Origin: Ischnura elegans
Taxonomy: Eukaryota > Arthropoda > Insecta > Odonata > Coenagrionidae
DNA: 64,000 bases
Direction: 5' to 3'
NCBI RefSeq assembly: GCF_921293095.1
Contig: NC_060251.1
Coordinates: 38,173,644 to 38,237,643 of the forward strand
The notes under the pieces are model-generated. The model was not told where the DNA came from. It was given only the letters and a program-made list of their open reading frames with translations, and did not search any database. Below, in pieces: positions 63,893-64,000 of this stretch (position 1 is its first letter; each line of letters opens with the position of its first letter). Both the position numbers and the translations under genes were made by a program.

Positions 63893-64000
63893 TTAAGATG
63901 CGTTTCGTGGGGCCATGGAGCAGATAGTCCCAGGATGGGCATGGTACACTCTTCGAAGGGTAGCCAATCCGGAACCCTTTCCTAGATGCGCTCACCCGCG
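63893..64000. repeat. Start of a diverged copy of the large-inverted-repeat family
   Basis: GGTTAAGATGCGTTTCGTGG and the following 80 bp match 41930-42030 with substitutions (CATGGAGCA, TAGTCC, GATGGGC, GGTACAC, CCCTTTCCT). It runs off the window. Confidence 0.75.

Noticed and set aside
1-64000. CRISPR arrays, rRNA genes, bacterial operons or plasmid features
   Set aside because: None seen; introns, LINEs and MITEs show nuclear animal DNA.

Overview
The window is nuclear DNA from an animal, most likely an arthropod and probably an insect with a large, repeat-rich genome. The supports are GT-AG introns of up to 12 kb, AT-rich spacers, a chitin-binding (CBM14-type) exon, and many animal transposon types: CR1/jockey-like and RTE-like LINEs, a Penelope-like element, and mariner, pogo, piggyBac-like, hAT-like and Harbinger-like non-autonomous elements. 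The species cannot be fixed from the sequence. There is no sign of bacterial operons, CRISPR, rRNA or an intact tRNA.

Two host genes can be reconstructed with confidence, both on the minus strand. (1) The 5' part of MMS22L, a replication-fork repair protein: six coding exons from 10074 down to 3084 give about 355 N-terminal residues in one unbroken frame, and the gene runs off the left edge. (2) A complete phospholipase B1-like gene: seven coding exons from 57642 down to 37425 give 444 residues with a signal peptide and SGNH catalytic blocks, and every splice phase agrees. A third, partial minus-strand exon (20158-20473) encodes a secreted small cysteine-rich chitin-binding-type protein.

Between 10.5 and 16.7 kb on the plus strand there is a putative small gene of unknown function. 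It has two related terminal exons, both encoding a V-E-V-x-x-x-S-W-L-x-H-A motif, and both lie inside a 4.5 kb segment bounded by 13-bp terminal inverted repeats and a TATTA duplication.

Layout: 0-3 kb pogo-like MITE and spacer; 3-10 kb MMS22L with a LINE, a mariner relic and a MITE in its introns; 10-17 kb putative small gene and bracketing transposon; 17-37 kb mostly transposons, often nested, plus the CBM14 exon; 37-58 kb PLB1-like gene, whose 12 kb intron 5 holds a large inverted repeat around LINE copies and a Penelope-like element; 58-64 kb transposons and a 21-bp coding-like minisatellite.

Recurrent foldback elements (four copies) carry a CTGATGA...GAAAC or GAAACGT pattern that recalls hammerhead-ribozyme cores. 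Insertion order can be read in many nests because target-site duplications and interrupted LINE frames are preserved. All names rest on recognition of protein motifs and termini; no database search was run.
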